Below are positions 1-7,709 of a DNA stretch of 64,000 nucleotides, one piece after another. Made by a program: the position numbers and the translations under genes. Position 1 is the stretch's first letter; each line of letters opens with the position of its first letter. The DNA comes from Faecalicatena fissicatena (GTDB lineage: Bacteria; Bacillota; Clostridia; Lachnospirales; Lachnospiraceae). Below the pieces are notes generated by a model that was not told the DNA's origin, did no database searches, and saw only the letters and a program-made list of their open reading frames with translations. Location: positions 62,001 through 126,000 of the forward strand of contig LDAQ01000009.1 in NCBI GenBank assembly GCA_001028025.1, given 5' to 3'.

Positions 1-990
1 TATGAAGTGACCGGCAAAGTAGTAAGACCGGGCGGAATTCCGATTGAGAGCGGCGTAGCCGTGTTCAATGTCGAGACGGTATACAATGTATACAGAGCGG
101 TTAACCAGCAGGCTCCGGTGACGGATAAGCTGGTATCTGTCGTAGCGGAAGTGGAGCATCCAGTCACAGTGCGGGTGCCGATCGGAACTACGATTGAAGA
201 GACCGTAAGGCTGGCCGGCAATGTCACAGCAAAAGATCCGGTATATTTTATCGGGGGACCGATGATGGGATTTATCGGCAGCGGCTCTCAGCCCGTTACC
301 AAGACGACAAATGCCGTACTGGTACTGCCCGAGGAACACCTGATTATCCAGAAGAAAAGAAGAAAATCATCTATAGATTTAAAACGTGCAGCGGCTTGCT
401 GCTGCCAGTGTACAATGTGTACAGATTTATGTCCGAGAAACAGACTGGGACATCCAATAGAGCCGCATTTGTTTATGCGTGCGGCAACCTGTAAAGATTT
501 ACAGGAACCAAACATATTTGTGAATACCATGTTTTGTTCTTCCTGTGGTCTGTGCGAAATGTATTCCTGCATGCAGGGATTGTCACCGAGATCATTAATG
601 GCAGAATATAAAGCGGGCTTACGTGCCAACGGGCTCAAACCGCCGCAGGGTGTAGTGCCCAAACCGGTGGGAGAAGAGAGAGAGTACCGGAAGGTACCTA
701 TGGAACGCCTTATGGCAAGGCTGGACCTCACAAAATATGATAAGGAAGCGCCGCTTGATGAGTCGGCAGTCCCTGTCAGAAAAGTGAAGATACTGTTAAG
801 CCAGCACATAGGCGCACCTGCATCTGCGATTGTTAAACGTGGTGATAAAGTAACGCAGGGACAGATGATTGCTGAACCGGGCAAAGGATTGAGTGTAGGA
901 ATACATGCAAGTATTGACGGTACGGTAAGTGAAGTAAATGAGAAATACGTAATCATAGAAACGCAGGAAGGACGTGCAGGCAATGAGTAA
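1..990 (+). CDS. pduS: PduS-like cobalamin reductase / RnfC-like Fe-S protein, 5' truncated
   Basis: The frame is open from base 1, so the N-terminus lies outside the window; about 329 codons are visible, compared with about 450 in PduS. Two cysteine clusters of the 4Fe-4S type are visible: CxxCxxCxxxCP at about nt 400-430 and CxxCxxC...C at about nt 535-570. A C-terminal SLBB/biotinyl-like stretch follows. In Pdu-type microcompartments PduS passes electrons inside the shell for cobalamin recycling or NAD turnover. In B12-independent Grp-type loci a homologue is thought to play a redox role without cobalamin. The gene overlaps pduT by 8 bp, so the two are translationally coupled. The family call is firm; the exact electron acceptor is not visible. 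Confidence 0.82.
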   Translation, partial: YEVTGKVVRPGGIPIESGVAVFNVETVYNVYRAVNQQAPVTDKLVSVVAEVEHPVTVRVPIGTTIEETVRLAGNVTAKDPVYFIGGPMMGFIGSGSQPVTKTTNAVLVLPEEHLIIQKKRRKSSIDLKRAAACCCQCTMCTDLCPRNRLGHPIEPHLFMRAATCKDLQEPNIFVNTMFCSSCGLCEMYSCMQGLSPRSLMAEYKAGLRANGLKPPQGVVPKPVGEEREYRKVPMERLMARLDLTKYDKEAPLDESAVPVRKVKILLSQHIGAPASAIVKRGDKVTQGQMIAEPGKGLSVGIHASIDGTVSEVNEKYVIIETQEGRAGNE

Positions 991-1531
991 GGCAATTGGA
1001 ATGGTAGAATATAAGACTGTTTCAGCAGGTGTTGTAGCAGCAGATGCTATGGTAAAGACTTCTGAAGTTAGTATAATTGAAGCCCAGACAGTATGTCCTG
1101 GTAAATATATTGTAATTATTTCAGGAGATTTGAGCGCAGTGAATGCTGCGGTCGAGACATCCAAGACTCTGCATGGGAGACATCTGATCAACAGTTTTGT
1201 ACTCGGTAACCCGCACAAATCTATTTTCCCGGCAATCTACGGAGCTACCAAGATCGAAGATGTATCTGCTCTCGGAATTATGGAGACTTATGATGCAACC
1301 TCTATCATTGTAGCGGCGGATGAGGCTGCGAAGACAGCAATTGTTGATCTGATTGAACTCAGAATTGCCAGAGGTATGTGTGGAAAATCTTATCTGATGC
1401 TGACAGGTGATGTGGCGGCTGTGGAAGCCGCAATCGAAAGGGCGAAGGCTGCAGTGGCAGACCAGGGAATGTACCTGGATTCTTCCGTTATCGCACACCC
1501 GGATGCTCAGATTCGCGAAGCAATATTATAA
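983..1531 (+). CDS. pduT: PduT-like tandem BMC-domain shell protein
   Basis: A 182-residue protein with two consecutive BMC domains (about residues 3-85 and 97-180), the size and layout of PduT trimers that form part of a microcompartment shell. Starting from the ATG at 983, Cys38 falls in the motif V-C-P-G-K, the position that in PduT binds a 4Fe-4S cluster at the trimer pore. Its pairing with the PduS-like protein upstream agrees with the known PduS-PduT electron relay across the shell. A longer start at 974 (GTG) is possible, but 983 overlaps the pduS stop as ATGAGTAA, has GGAAGG upstream and puts the cysteine at residue 38. Confidence 0.9.
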   Translation: MSKAIGMVEYKTVSAGVVAADAMVKTSEVSIIEAQTVCPGKYIVIISGDLSAVNAAVETSKTLHGRHLINSFVLGNPHKSIFPAIYGATKIEDVSALGIMETYDATSIIVAADEAAKTAIVDLIELRIARGMCGKSYLMLTGDVAAVEAAIERAKAAVADQGMYLDSSVIAHPDAQIREAIL

Positions 1532-1616
1532 GGATTCGAAACAAAGATTTGCTGTATAGCCCGGTGCAGTGTACTTTTTAGGATGCTGCCGGGGAATATG
1601 ACCGGGAGGCAATGCG

Positions 1617-2381
1617 ATGCTTGCAATAGAAAGACGGAATGAAATATTAGAAAAGCTTCAGGCTGAACGGCGTGTAGTAGTAAGTGAGCTGAGCCAGATA
1701 TATGATGTGTCTGAAGAGACAATTCGAAGGGACCTGGAAAAACTGGTAAATGACGGTTATGCCATTAAAAGTTATGGAGGTGCCGTCATCAATGAGAATG
1801 TAAATATTGATCTGCCATTTAATATTCGGAAAAACCGCAACGTTGTCGGAAAACAGCGGATCGCGGATCTGGTGAACAAAATGGTCCATGATGGAGACAG
1901 CCTCATGCTGGACGGCAGCTCTACAGCGGTTTATATCGCAAAGGCGTTGAAAGAGAAAAAGAATCTGACGCTGATCACAAATTCGATTGAGATTATCATT
2001 GAACTGTTTGATGTGCCGGACTGGAGCGTACTGTCAACCGGAGGTGTATCCAGAGAAGGTTCGTTTGCACTCGTGGGACCGCAGACTGACAAGATGCTTC
2101 GTGCTTATCATGTAGAGAAATCAATCATTTCCTGTAAAGGAGTTGATCTTGCTTCAGGCCTTACAGATTCGGATGAGCTTCACGCGAATAACAAGAAAAC
2201 CATGCTGGATTCAGCAAAACAGAAGATTCTTGCGATCGACAGCAGTAAATTTGACAAAATAGCATTTACGACTATCGGAGCGCTGGAAGATATAACGACT
2301 GTTGTTACTGATGAAAAACCGGAGGCCAGATGGCTTCAGGCATTTGAAGAGTTAGGGATAGAGTGCATCTACCCGGAATAA
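1617..2381 (+). CDS. DeoR-family transcriptional regulator
   Basis: 254 residues. The N-terminal winged HTH (about residues 5-57) contains the family signature around V-S-E-E-T-I-R-R-D-L and K-S-Y-G-G-A. The C-terminal sugar-phosphate-binding DeoRC domain (about 75-235) has the D-G-S-S-T phosphate loop. DeoR proteins normally repress sugar operons and are released by a phosphorylated intermediate; here dihydroxyacetone phosphate or fuculose/rhamnulose 1-phosphate would be reasonable guesses. It sits inside the BMC operon, 85 bp after pduT and 12 bp before the dehydrogenase, so it probably regulates the microcompartment genes. GGGAGG lies upstream of the ATG. Confidence 0.88.
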   Translation: MLAIERRNEILEKLQAERRVVVSELSQIYDVSEETIRRDLEKLVNDGYAIKSYGGAVINENVNIDLPFNIRKNRNVVGKQRIADLVNKMVHDGDSLMLDGSSTAVYIAKALKEKKNLTLITNSIEIIIELFDVPDWSVLSTGGVSREGSFALVGPQTDKMLRAYHVEKSIISCKGVDLASGLTDSDELHANNKKTMLDSAKQKILAIDSSKFDKIAFTTIGALEDITTVVTDEKPEARWLQAFEELGIECIYPE

Positions 2382-2393
2382 AGGAAAAACACT

Positions 2394-3539
2394 ATGAAAA
2401 GCTTTGAGATTAAGACGAAAGTATATTTTGGCGATCAGGCACTCGATCGTCTGGCAGAAATCCCTTACAGGAAAGTACTGGTAATCACTGACCCATTTAT
2501 GGCTCAGAGCAGTATGATAAATCTGATTACAGATCCTCTTAAAAAAGGGAAAATAGAATTTGACATATTCAAGGATGTTGTGCCGGATCCTCCGATTGAA
2601 AAAATCAGCGAAGGTGTCAAAAAGATGCTGGAATATAAGCCGGACGCGATTGTCGCAGTCGGCGGAGGATCAGCGATTGACTCCTCCAAATCAATCCGTG
2701 AGTTCGCACTTCGTGTAGACAATTACGGAAAAGTCGGACTGATCGCAATACCGACAACGAGTGGAACTGGTTCAGAGGTTACATCCTTTGCGGTTGTTTC
2801 TGATCCGAAAGAACAGATGAAATATCCTCTGGTTTCCAGAGATCTGACGCCGGATGAGGCGATTCTGGATGCAGAGCTTGTAAAGAGTGTTCCGCCTGCG
2901 ATCACAGCGGACACTGGTATGGACGTATTTACACATGCCCTTGAGGCCTGTGTTAGTACAAACAAAAATGATTTTTCAACGGCGCTTGCAGAAAAAGCAA
3001 TTGAGATCTGCGGAGTATTCCTGCTCCGTGCATATCTGGATGGAAACGATACCCATGCGCGTCAGAAGATGCATTCTGCATCCTGTCTGGCAGGCCTGGC
3101 ATTCAATTCCGCATCGCTGGGACTGAACCACGGAATGGCACACCAGCTTGGTGCTATATTCCACATCCCGCACGGACGTGCCAATGCTATGCTGCTTCCG
3201 CATATCATTGAATTCAACAGTGATATCAACAAGCACAGCAAGAGCCGCACAGAATACCTGCCGGCTGTTAAGAGATACGCTACAGTAGCACAGCTGCTGG
3301 GTCTGAGCAGCTACAACAAAATCATGACAGTAAGATCACTCGTGAACTGGGTACAGTTCATGCTGAAAGAGATGGATATTCCGCTCTCCATATCACAGAT
3401 GGGAACAATTTCCGAAGAAGAGTACATGAATGCAATAGACCATATGGCAGACGCTGCAATGGCGGATGGGTGTACGGATACGAATCCTCGCGTGCCGAGG
3501 AAGGCAGATGTAGTACAACTCTATAAAAACCTCTGGTAG
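2394..3539 (+). CDS. Iron-containing alcohol dehydrogenase, PduQ/FucO-like
   Basis: 381 residues of the group III (Fe-dependent) ADH family. The NAD-binding G-G-G-S-A-I-D-S-S-K loop lies at about residue 90. Metal ligands are visible in D-V-F-T-H-A-L-E (about 180-190) and in the histidine-rich G-L-N-H-G-M-A-H-Q / H-I-P-H-G segment (about 243-263). In BMC loci this enzyme (PduQ) reduces propionaldehyde to propanol and regenerates NAD inside the shell; FucO, which reduces lactaldehyde to propanediol, is the main alternative. No clear N-terminal encapsulation peptide is seen. It is the last gene of the BMC operon, and palindrome A begins 31 bp after its stop. Confidence 0.85.
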   Translation: MKSFEIKTKVYFGDQALDRLAEIPYRKVLVITDPFMAQSSMINLITDPLKKGKIEFDIFKDVVPDPPIEKISEGVKKMLEYKPDAIVAVGGGSAIDSSKSIREFALRVDNYGKVGLIAIPTTSGTGSEVTSFAVVSDPKEQMKYPLVSRDLTPDEAILDAELVKSVPPAITADTGMDVFTHALEACVSTNKNDFSTALAEKAIEICGVFLLRAYLDGNDTHARQKMHSASCLAGLAFNSASLGLNHGMAHQLGAIFHIPHGRANAMLLPHIIEFNSDINKHSKSRTEYLPAVKRYATVAQLLGLSSYNKIMTVRSLVNWVQFMLKEMDIPLSISQMGTISEEEYMNAIDHMADAAMADGCTDTNPRVPRKADVVQLYKNLW

Positions 3540-3570
3540 AGGCTGGGGATGGGGAGTTGGCAGGAGGGGC

Positions 3571-3861
3571 GCTGAGTAAGAGGGGCGTCTGGTTCCTGCT
3601 GTGGCTTTACATGCCGTTGCTGCAGACGGCCGTTTAGCAAGAATATCTAACAGAAAAAATAAGGAAAAGTCAGGGACATGCCGCAGTTGGCGCGAATGCC
3701 GATGCATTCGCACCGCCGGCGGCAACAGCATTTGATTTTGTGAATCAAATGCTGCCCTGACTTTTCCTTATTTTTTCTGTAAGATATTCTAAGCCGCACT
3801 CTGAGTCCGCAGCAACGGCATGTAAAGCCACAGCAGGCACCAGATGCCCCTCTTACTCAGC
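3571..3861. repeat. Large imperfect palindrome A (cruciform element, 291 bp)
   Basis: The left arm 3571-3675 is complementary with few mismatches to the right arm 3755-3861; the first 16 bp, GCTGAGTAAGAGGGGC, are perfect. The 79-bp centre carries two hairpins. The composite one has outer stem TGCCGC/GCGGCA (3679-3684/3719-3724), tip stem GCGAATG/CATTCGC and tip loop CCGATG (3699-3704). The simple one is CAGCATTTGATT/AATCAAATGCTG (3726-3737/3743-3754). It has the same layout as palindromes B (opposite orientation) and C, although the arm sequences differ. It starts 31 bp after the dehydrogenase stop, so it would fold in the 3' UTR of the BMC operon. Function unknown. Confidence 0.85.
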
Positions 3862-4045
3862 TACGCGCATCCAGGCGGCAGAAGCCCTCGCCCCCGGATG
3901 GGGCCTCGAACGGGAGCGGTGGATCAAATCGTACTGGTGTGAGGCTGTGGGCTGGGGAAGGTATATTAATGCGTAGGCGGGGAGATCCACTGCTCCCGAC
4001 GGAATTCTCCCCCGGGCAGCTTTTCTACCGATTTGATGCACGCAG
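3862..4045. other. GC-rich structured spacer between palindromes A and B
   Basis: No gene is seen. A 15-bp stem with one mismatch, CGGGAGCGGTGGATC (3911-3925) and GATCCACTGCTCCCG (3984-3998), closes a 58-nt loop. A second perfect 9-bp pairing, ATCAAATCG (3923-3931) with CGATTTGAT (4029-4037), crosses the first, as in a pseudoknot or a switch between two folds. Whether it is transcribed cannot be told from the sequence. Confidence 0.5.
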
Positions 4046-4339
4046 CCTGAGTGGAGCGGAAGGGGACGGAGACGGCGGGGAGGATGAGGCTGATTTTGGA
4101 AGCCTTTAGCGTGCTGTAGAAGTGCTTACTGCGAAAAAGGCGCATCTTATGGAGGAAAACTGATCTCCGAATCAGTTTTCCAGAGCGTCTGAGCTTAGAA
4201 AGCATCGGCTTTCTAAGTGAATACGCTCGGTTCCATAAGATGCGCCTTTTTCGCAGTTAGCACTTCTAAGCTAAGCGGCCGGTTTCCAAAATCAGCCTCA
4301 TCCTCCCCGCCGTCTCCGTCCTCTTCCGCTCCACTCAGG
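4046..4339. repeat. Large imperfect palindrome B (cruciform element, 294 bp, opposite orientation)
   Basis: The left arm from 4046 (CCTGAGTGGAGCGGAAG) pairs with the right arm ending at 4339; the complementarity runs about 105 bp with few interruptions. The centre holds a simple hairpin GAAAACTGAT/ATCAGTTTTC (4155-4164/4171-4180) and a composite hairpin GAGCGT/ACGCTC (4183-4188/4223-4228) enclosing CTTAGAAAG/CTTTCTAAG with tip loop CATCGG (4203-4208). That loop is the reverse complement of the CCGATG loop of palindrome A, and the order of the hairpins is reversed, so B is an A-type element in the other orientation. Its end lies 40 bp before the promoter of the GGDEF/EAL gene. Confidence 0.85.
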
Positions 4340-4379
4340 CGTCCCCCATCCACTCACAAAATCTGCTCCTTAATTCCGA

Positions 4380-4408
4380 TTGACGGTGGGTGGGGGAGTG
4401 TGTATAAT
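4380..4408 (+). promoter_or_regulatory. Strong sigma-A promoter of the GGDEF/EAL gene
   Basis: TTGACG (4380-4385), a 17-bp spacer, then perfect TATAAT (4403-4408). Transcription would start about 7 nt later, at or next to the ATG at 4415, which implies a leaderless message. Confidence 0.75.
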
Positions 4409-4414
4409 TGGGTT

Positions 4415-6676
4415 ATGAAAAATGAACACAAAAGACGAAGGAAATTGTATATTGATATTATCGTAGTAATTGCCGTGACTGTTTTGCTGGCAATCTTTTT
4501 TACGTGGAAGTTTCAGCAGTCTTCGGAAATTAAGGTTTTGAATACGCTTTCTGAGATTTCGAATCAGAGTGTGAATGTGATTCAGGATGAAGTTGAAAAG
4601 AATAAGACGCTTTTGACCAACCTGGCAATTTATATCAGTGAGGGGGAGACGAAAGATATTGATATGCTGATAGAGCGGCTTGTGAATGTGGATAAGATGA
4701 ACGGTTTTAAGCGGATGGGGATTATACGGGATGATTTTTGGGGGAAGTCTACGGATGGGAAAGGATTTATTCCGGATAAGGTGAGCATACAGGAACGGTT
4801 TCAGGCTGCGATGAATGGGAATACTGTTGTCTCGGACCGCCTGCAGGATCTGGATGACGGTAAGGATGTAACGCTTTACAGTACTCCCATCAATTGGGCG
4901 GATGGTACAAGGTATGTGCTGTTCGGTACATATGCTATTGAGTATTATAAAGAGATTCTTTCTGTATCTACATTTCAGGGAGAAGGCTACAGCTATATTA
5001 TAAAGAGAAACGGGGACTGTGTTATTGATTCTGAGAATAAAAACGGGAGCTCGTTTGAAAACTTTTATGATTATGTTATGGAGGAAACTGGTAATAACAA
5101 AAATAAGCTGCAGCAGTTTCAGGACGATATAGAGAAAAGCAGGGACGGGTTTGTCAGTTTTAATACCGCAAAAGGCAGCCGCTATGTATACTATCAGCCG
5201 TTGAATGTAAATGACTGGTATCTGCTGAGTGTGATACCGGCGACGGTGGTGGAGACTCATATTAACGGGCCGATGGAACTGGCTTATGCAATGCTGCTTG
5301 TATGTATACTTGGAATCCTGTATCTGGTCTGCAGGGTATATCAGGTTCAGAAGGGCAGCAGGAAAATGCTGGAGCGGGCGGCCTATGTAGATGAGGTAAC
5401 CGGCGATGCCTCCTATGCAAAATTTATGCTGGATGCACAGAGAATGCTGGATACATATGCGGACAAGAAGTATGCACTGGCTGTGCTGAATATAAAACGT
5501 TTTCAGTATATTAATGACCTGTATGGCTATGAAGAAGGAGACCGGGCTCTGAGACGCTTTATGAAGGCTCTGAGAGTGGAGATTGGGGCATATGAATGTG
5601 CGGCAAGAATGCAGTCCGATCATTTTGCTGTACTGCTGGTTTACCAGGAACAGGAAAAACTGGAAAAGCGTCTTGACACTATATTGGAGAAGATAGAGTC
5701 CGAAGCTGATAACCGTATAGGAGATACCCCCTATGTATTAAAAGTAAAAGCGGGCGTCTATATGGTACAGCAGCCGGGGGAAATGCTGGAATCCATGCTG
5801 GATCGGGCATCTATGGCACTGCGGTCGGAATATAATACGGAAATTAAGCACTGCAATTTTTATAACGAGACAATCCGCAGCCGTATGTTGAAAAACAGAG
5901 AGATAGAAGATTGCTTTGCGGAAGCGCTTAAGAATCAGGAGTTCTATCTTTGCTATCAGCCCAAATTCGGCGTGGCAGAAAAGTGCTGGTGCGGCGCTGA
6001 GGCTCTGGTAAGATGGAATAACCCTAAAAGCGGAGTGGTAAGCCCTGCAGAGTTTATTCCGGTTCTGGAACACAGCGGCGGTATCGTGGAGCTGGACGAG
6101 TATGTACTTGAGATGGTCTGCAGACAGATGAGGCAGTGGCTTGAGGAAGGGCTGGGAGTCCTGCCTGTTTCCGTCAATGTATCCCGGCTGCATTTATACA
6201 GGCTGAATTTTGTGGAACAGTATCTGACAATTATAGACCGGTATCAGATCCCCCATGAGCTGATCCAGCTGGAAATGACGGAGACTGCGCTGTTTTCCAA
6301 TGAAGATATTCTTTCAGAAACCTTGGAAAAACTACGCAGCAAAGGAATCCGGATATTAATGGATGATTTCGGCTCCGGTTATTCTTCGGTTACAATGCTG
6401 AAATCTATGCCCATAGATACGTTGAAGATTGACAAAAGTATGGTCGATTTTGTGGAAGATAATGAGAAAGTAAGGCTGATATTAGAAAGTATTATCAAAC
6501 TGGCCCAGTCTCTGAAGCTCAGTGTGACTGCGGAGGGTGTGGAGAATAAGGCACAGTACGACATCCTGAAAGGGATGCACATAGATAATATACAGGGGTA
6601 TTACTGTGCCAGGCCTATGGCGGCGGAACAGTATGCCCAGATCCTAAAATATCCGGATAAGAAGTATGAGTTTTAG
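4415..6676 (+). CDS. Membrane-anchored GGDEF/EAL protein, probable c-di-GMP phosphodiesterase
   Basis: 753 residues from the ATG at 4415. A TM segment near residues 14-31 (D-I-I-V-V-I-A-V-T-V-L-L), an extracytoplasmic Cache-like sensor and a second TM near residue 290 precede a GGDEF domain and a C-terminal EAL domain. The GGDEF signature is degenerate (M-Q-S-D-H-F), so cyclase activity is unlikely. The EAL domain keeps E-A-L-V-R-W, D-D-F-G-S-G-Y-S-S and A-E-G-V-E, as expected for an active phosphodiesterase. The frame is open further upstream to 4217, but that stretch lies within palindrome B and is low-complexity. The promoter at 4380-4408 sets 4415 as the start, with no Shine-Dalgarno at normal spacing. 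Confidence 0.85.
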   Translation: MKNEHKRRRKLYIDIIVVIAVTVLLAIFFTWKFQQSSEIKVLNTLSEISNQSVNVIQDEVEKNKTLLTNLAIYISEGETKDIDMLIERLVNVDKMNGFKRMGIIRDDFWGKSTDGKGFIPDKVSIQERFQAAMNGNTVVSDRLQDLDDGKDVTLYSTPINWADGTRYVLFGTYAIEYYKEILSVSTFQGEGYSYIIKRNGDCVIDSENKNGSSFENFYDYVMEETGNNKNKLQQFQDDIEKSRDGFVSFNTAKGSRYVYYQPLNVNDWYLLSVIPATVVETHINGPMELAYAMLLVCILGILYLVCRVYQVQKGSRKMLERAAYVDEVTGDASYAKFMLDAQRMLDTYADKKYALAVLNIKRFQYINDLYGYEEGDRALRRFMKALRVEIGAYECAARMQSDHFAVLLVYQEQEKLEKRLDTILEKIESEADNRIGDTPYVLKVKAGVYMVQQPGEMLESMLDRASMALRSEYNTEIKHCNFYNETIRSRMLKNREIEDCFAEALKNQEFYLCYQPKFGVAEKCWCGAEALVRWNNPKSGVVSPAEFIPVLEHSGGIVELDEYVLEMVCRQMRQWLEEGLGVLPVSVNVSRLHLYRLNFVEQYLTIIDRYQIPHELIQLEMTETALFSNEDILSETLEKLRSKGIRILMDDFGSGYSSVTMLKSMPIDTLKIDKSMVDFVEDNEKVRLILESIIKLAQSLKLSVTAEGVENKAQYDILKGMHIDNIQGYYCARPMAAEQYAQILKYPDKKYEF

Positions 6677-6684
6677 AAAATAAT

Positions 6685-6715
6685 AAGGCATGGAGGCTCA
6701 GTCCCTCCATGCCTT
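6685..6715. terminator. Bidirectional terminator hairpin
   Basis: AAGGCATGGAGG pairs with CCTCCATGCCTT around a short loop, followed by TTTCTGT on the plus strand. It sits between two convergent genes and overlaps the last codons of the AraC gene. Confidence 0.7.
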
Positions 6716-7576
6716 TCTGTATGCCAGCGGCGTGGTTCCTTCCCTGGCTTTAAAAAGATTAATAAAGTGTGTAACATTGTTCATTCCCGTCTCAAAAGCA
6801 ATCTCACTGACGGGCAGATCAGAATACTTCAACAGTTCCTTTGCATAGGAAATGCGGGCCGTAATGATATATTCGTGGATGGTAACTCCAATATATTTTT
6901 TAAATTCTTTTAAGATATGATAGCGGCTGCGGTGAGTAAATTCTTCAAAATAAGAGAGTGTGAGGTCCGATTTGAAGTCTTTATCTATCTTCCGGACGAT
7001 CTCTCTGATATAGCCCGGAATCAGAAAGGTGTCAGCATTGTTTGTGGCGGTCTGAAGCAGCAGTTCAGTCAGCATTCCGTTGATCAAATTGGAAGTAACC
7101 AGTTCGGTAGTCAGATCCTTTTTCTGATAAAGGGCGATGATTCTCCACAGTGTGCGCTCCATGAAAAAATCATCCCGCACATTAAGTATCCAAAACCCAT
7201 TTCTTGTGAATTCCCTGTAATAACCCAGTGCGCTGTTCCCATTAAAGTGTATCCACAGGAATTCCCAGTTTTTATCCTGGGCAGTGCGATAGAGATGGTG
7301 CTGCTCACAGTTGATAAAAAAACACTGTCCCTTTGTGATGGTATATGTCTGCCCTTCATATTCCAGATACCCTCTGCCTGATACCGTGTAGACGATCAGG
7401 AAAGAGTCCAGGTTCTGGCGCTCTGAAAAATAGGGGCAGAAGGTCTTAAAATAGCCAACCTCCTGTGTGTAGAAATAGGTGGATCGTGCCGTGCTGCTGG
7501 GAGTGAGTATCATCCGGATGGAGTCTTCGCTCCAGGTATGAGAGCCACGCTCTAAAATCTTTGTGTTTTGCTTCAT
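6698..7576 (-). CDS. AraC-family regulator with cupin-type sensor domain
   Basis: 292 residues. The N-terminal AraC_binding-like beta-barrel (about 20-160) is followed by a C-terminal double HTH (about 190-290); the second HTH reads S-E-I-A-F-E-T-G-M-N-N and ends in F-K-A-R-E-G-T-T-P-L-A-Y-R. It is transcribed divergently from the isomerase gene at 7710 with a 133-bp gap, so it probably controls that gene in response to its sugar. I could not find a convincing operator by eye. Confidence 0.85.
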   Translation of the reverse strand: MKQNTKILERGSHTWSEDSIRMILTPSSTARSTYFYTQEVGYFKTFCPYFSERQNLDSFLIVYTVSGRGYLEYEGQTYTITKGQCFFINCEQHHLYRTAQDKNWEFLWIHFNGNSALGYYREFTRNGFWILNVRDDFFMERTLWRIIALYQKKDLTTELVTSNLINGMLTELLLQTATNNADTFLIPGYIREIVRKIDKDFKSDLTLSYFEEFTHRSRYHILKEFKKYIGVTIHEYIITARISYAKELLKYSDLPVSEIAFETGMNNVTHFINLFKAREGTTPLAYRKAWRD

Positions 7577-7709
7577 AATATCACCACAACATTCTGTTAT
7601 TTTTAAACAATTTGCTTGGATGCAATCTCTATATTACAGGAATATAATAGGTTTGTAAACATGAGCAGACACGATATTTAATTATTATTTTATAACAGGA
7701 GGAGATACA

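Noticed and set aside
3566..3861. Palindrome A as an integron attC site or retron msd
   Set aside because: Much longer than attC, without the conserved core sites, and no integrase or reverse transcriptase gene is near.
4217..4414. Upstream extension of the GGDEF/EAL frame
   Set aside because: It runs through palindrome B, is Ser/Pro-rich without pattern, and lies upstream of the strong promoter at 4380-4408.
4370..5623. Long minus-strand frame opposite the GGDEF/EAL gene
   Set aside because: Shadow of the coding strand; no ribosome site, composition rich in His/Ile as expected from antisense.
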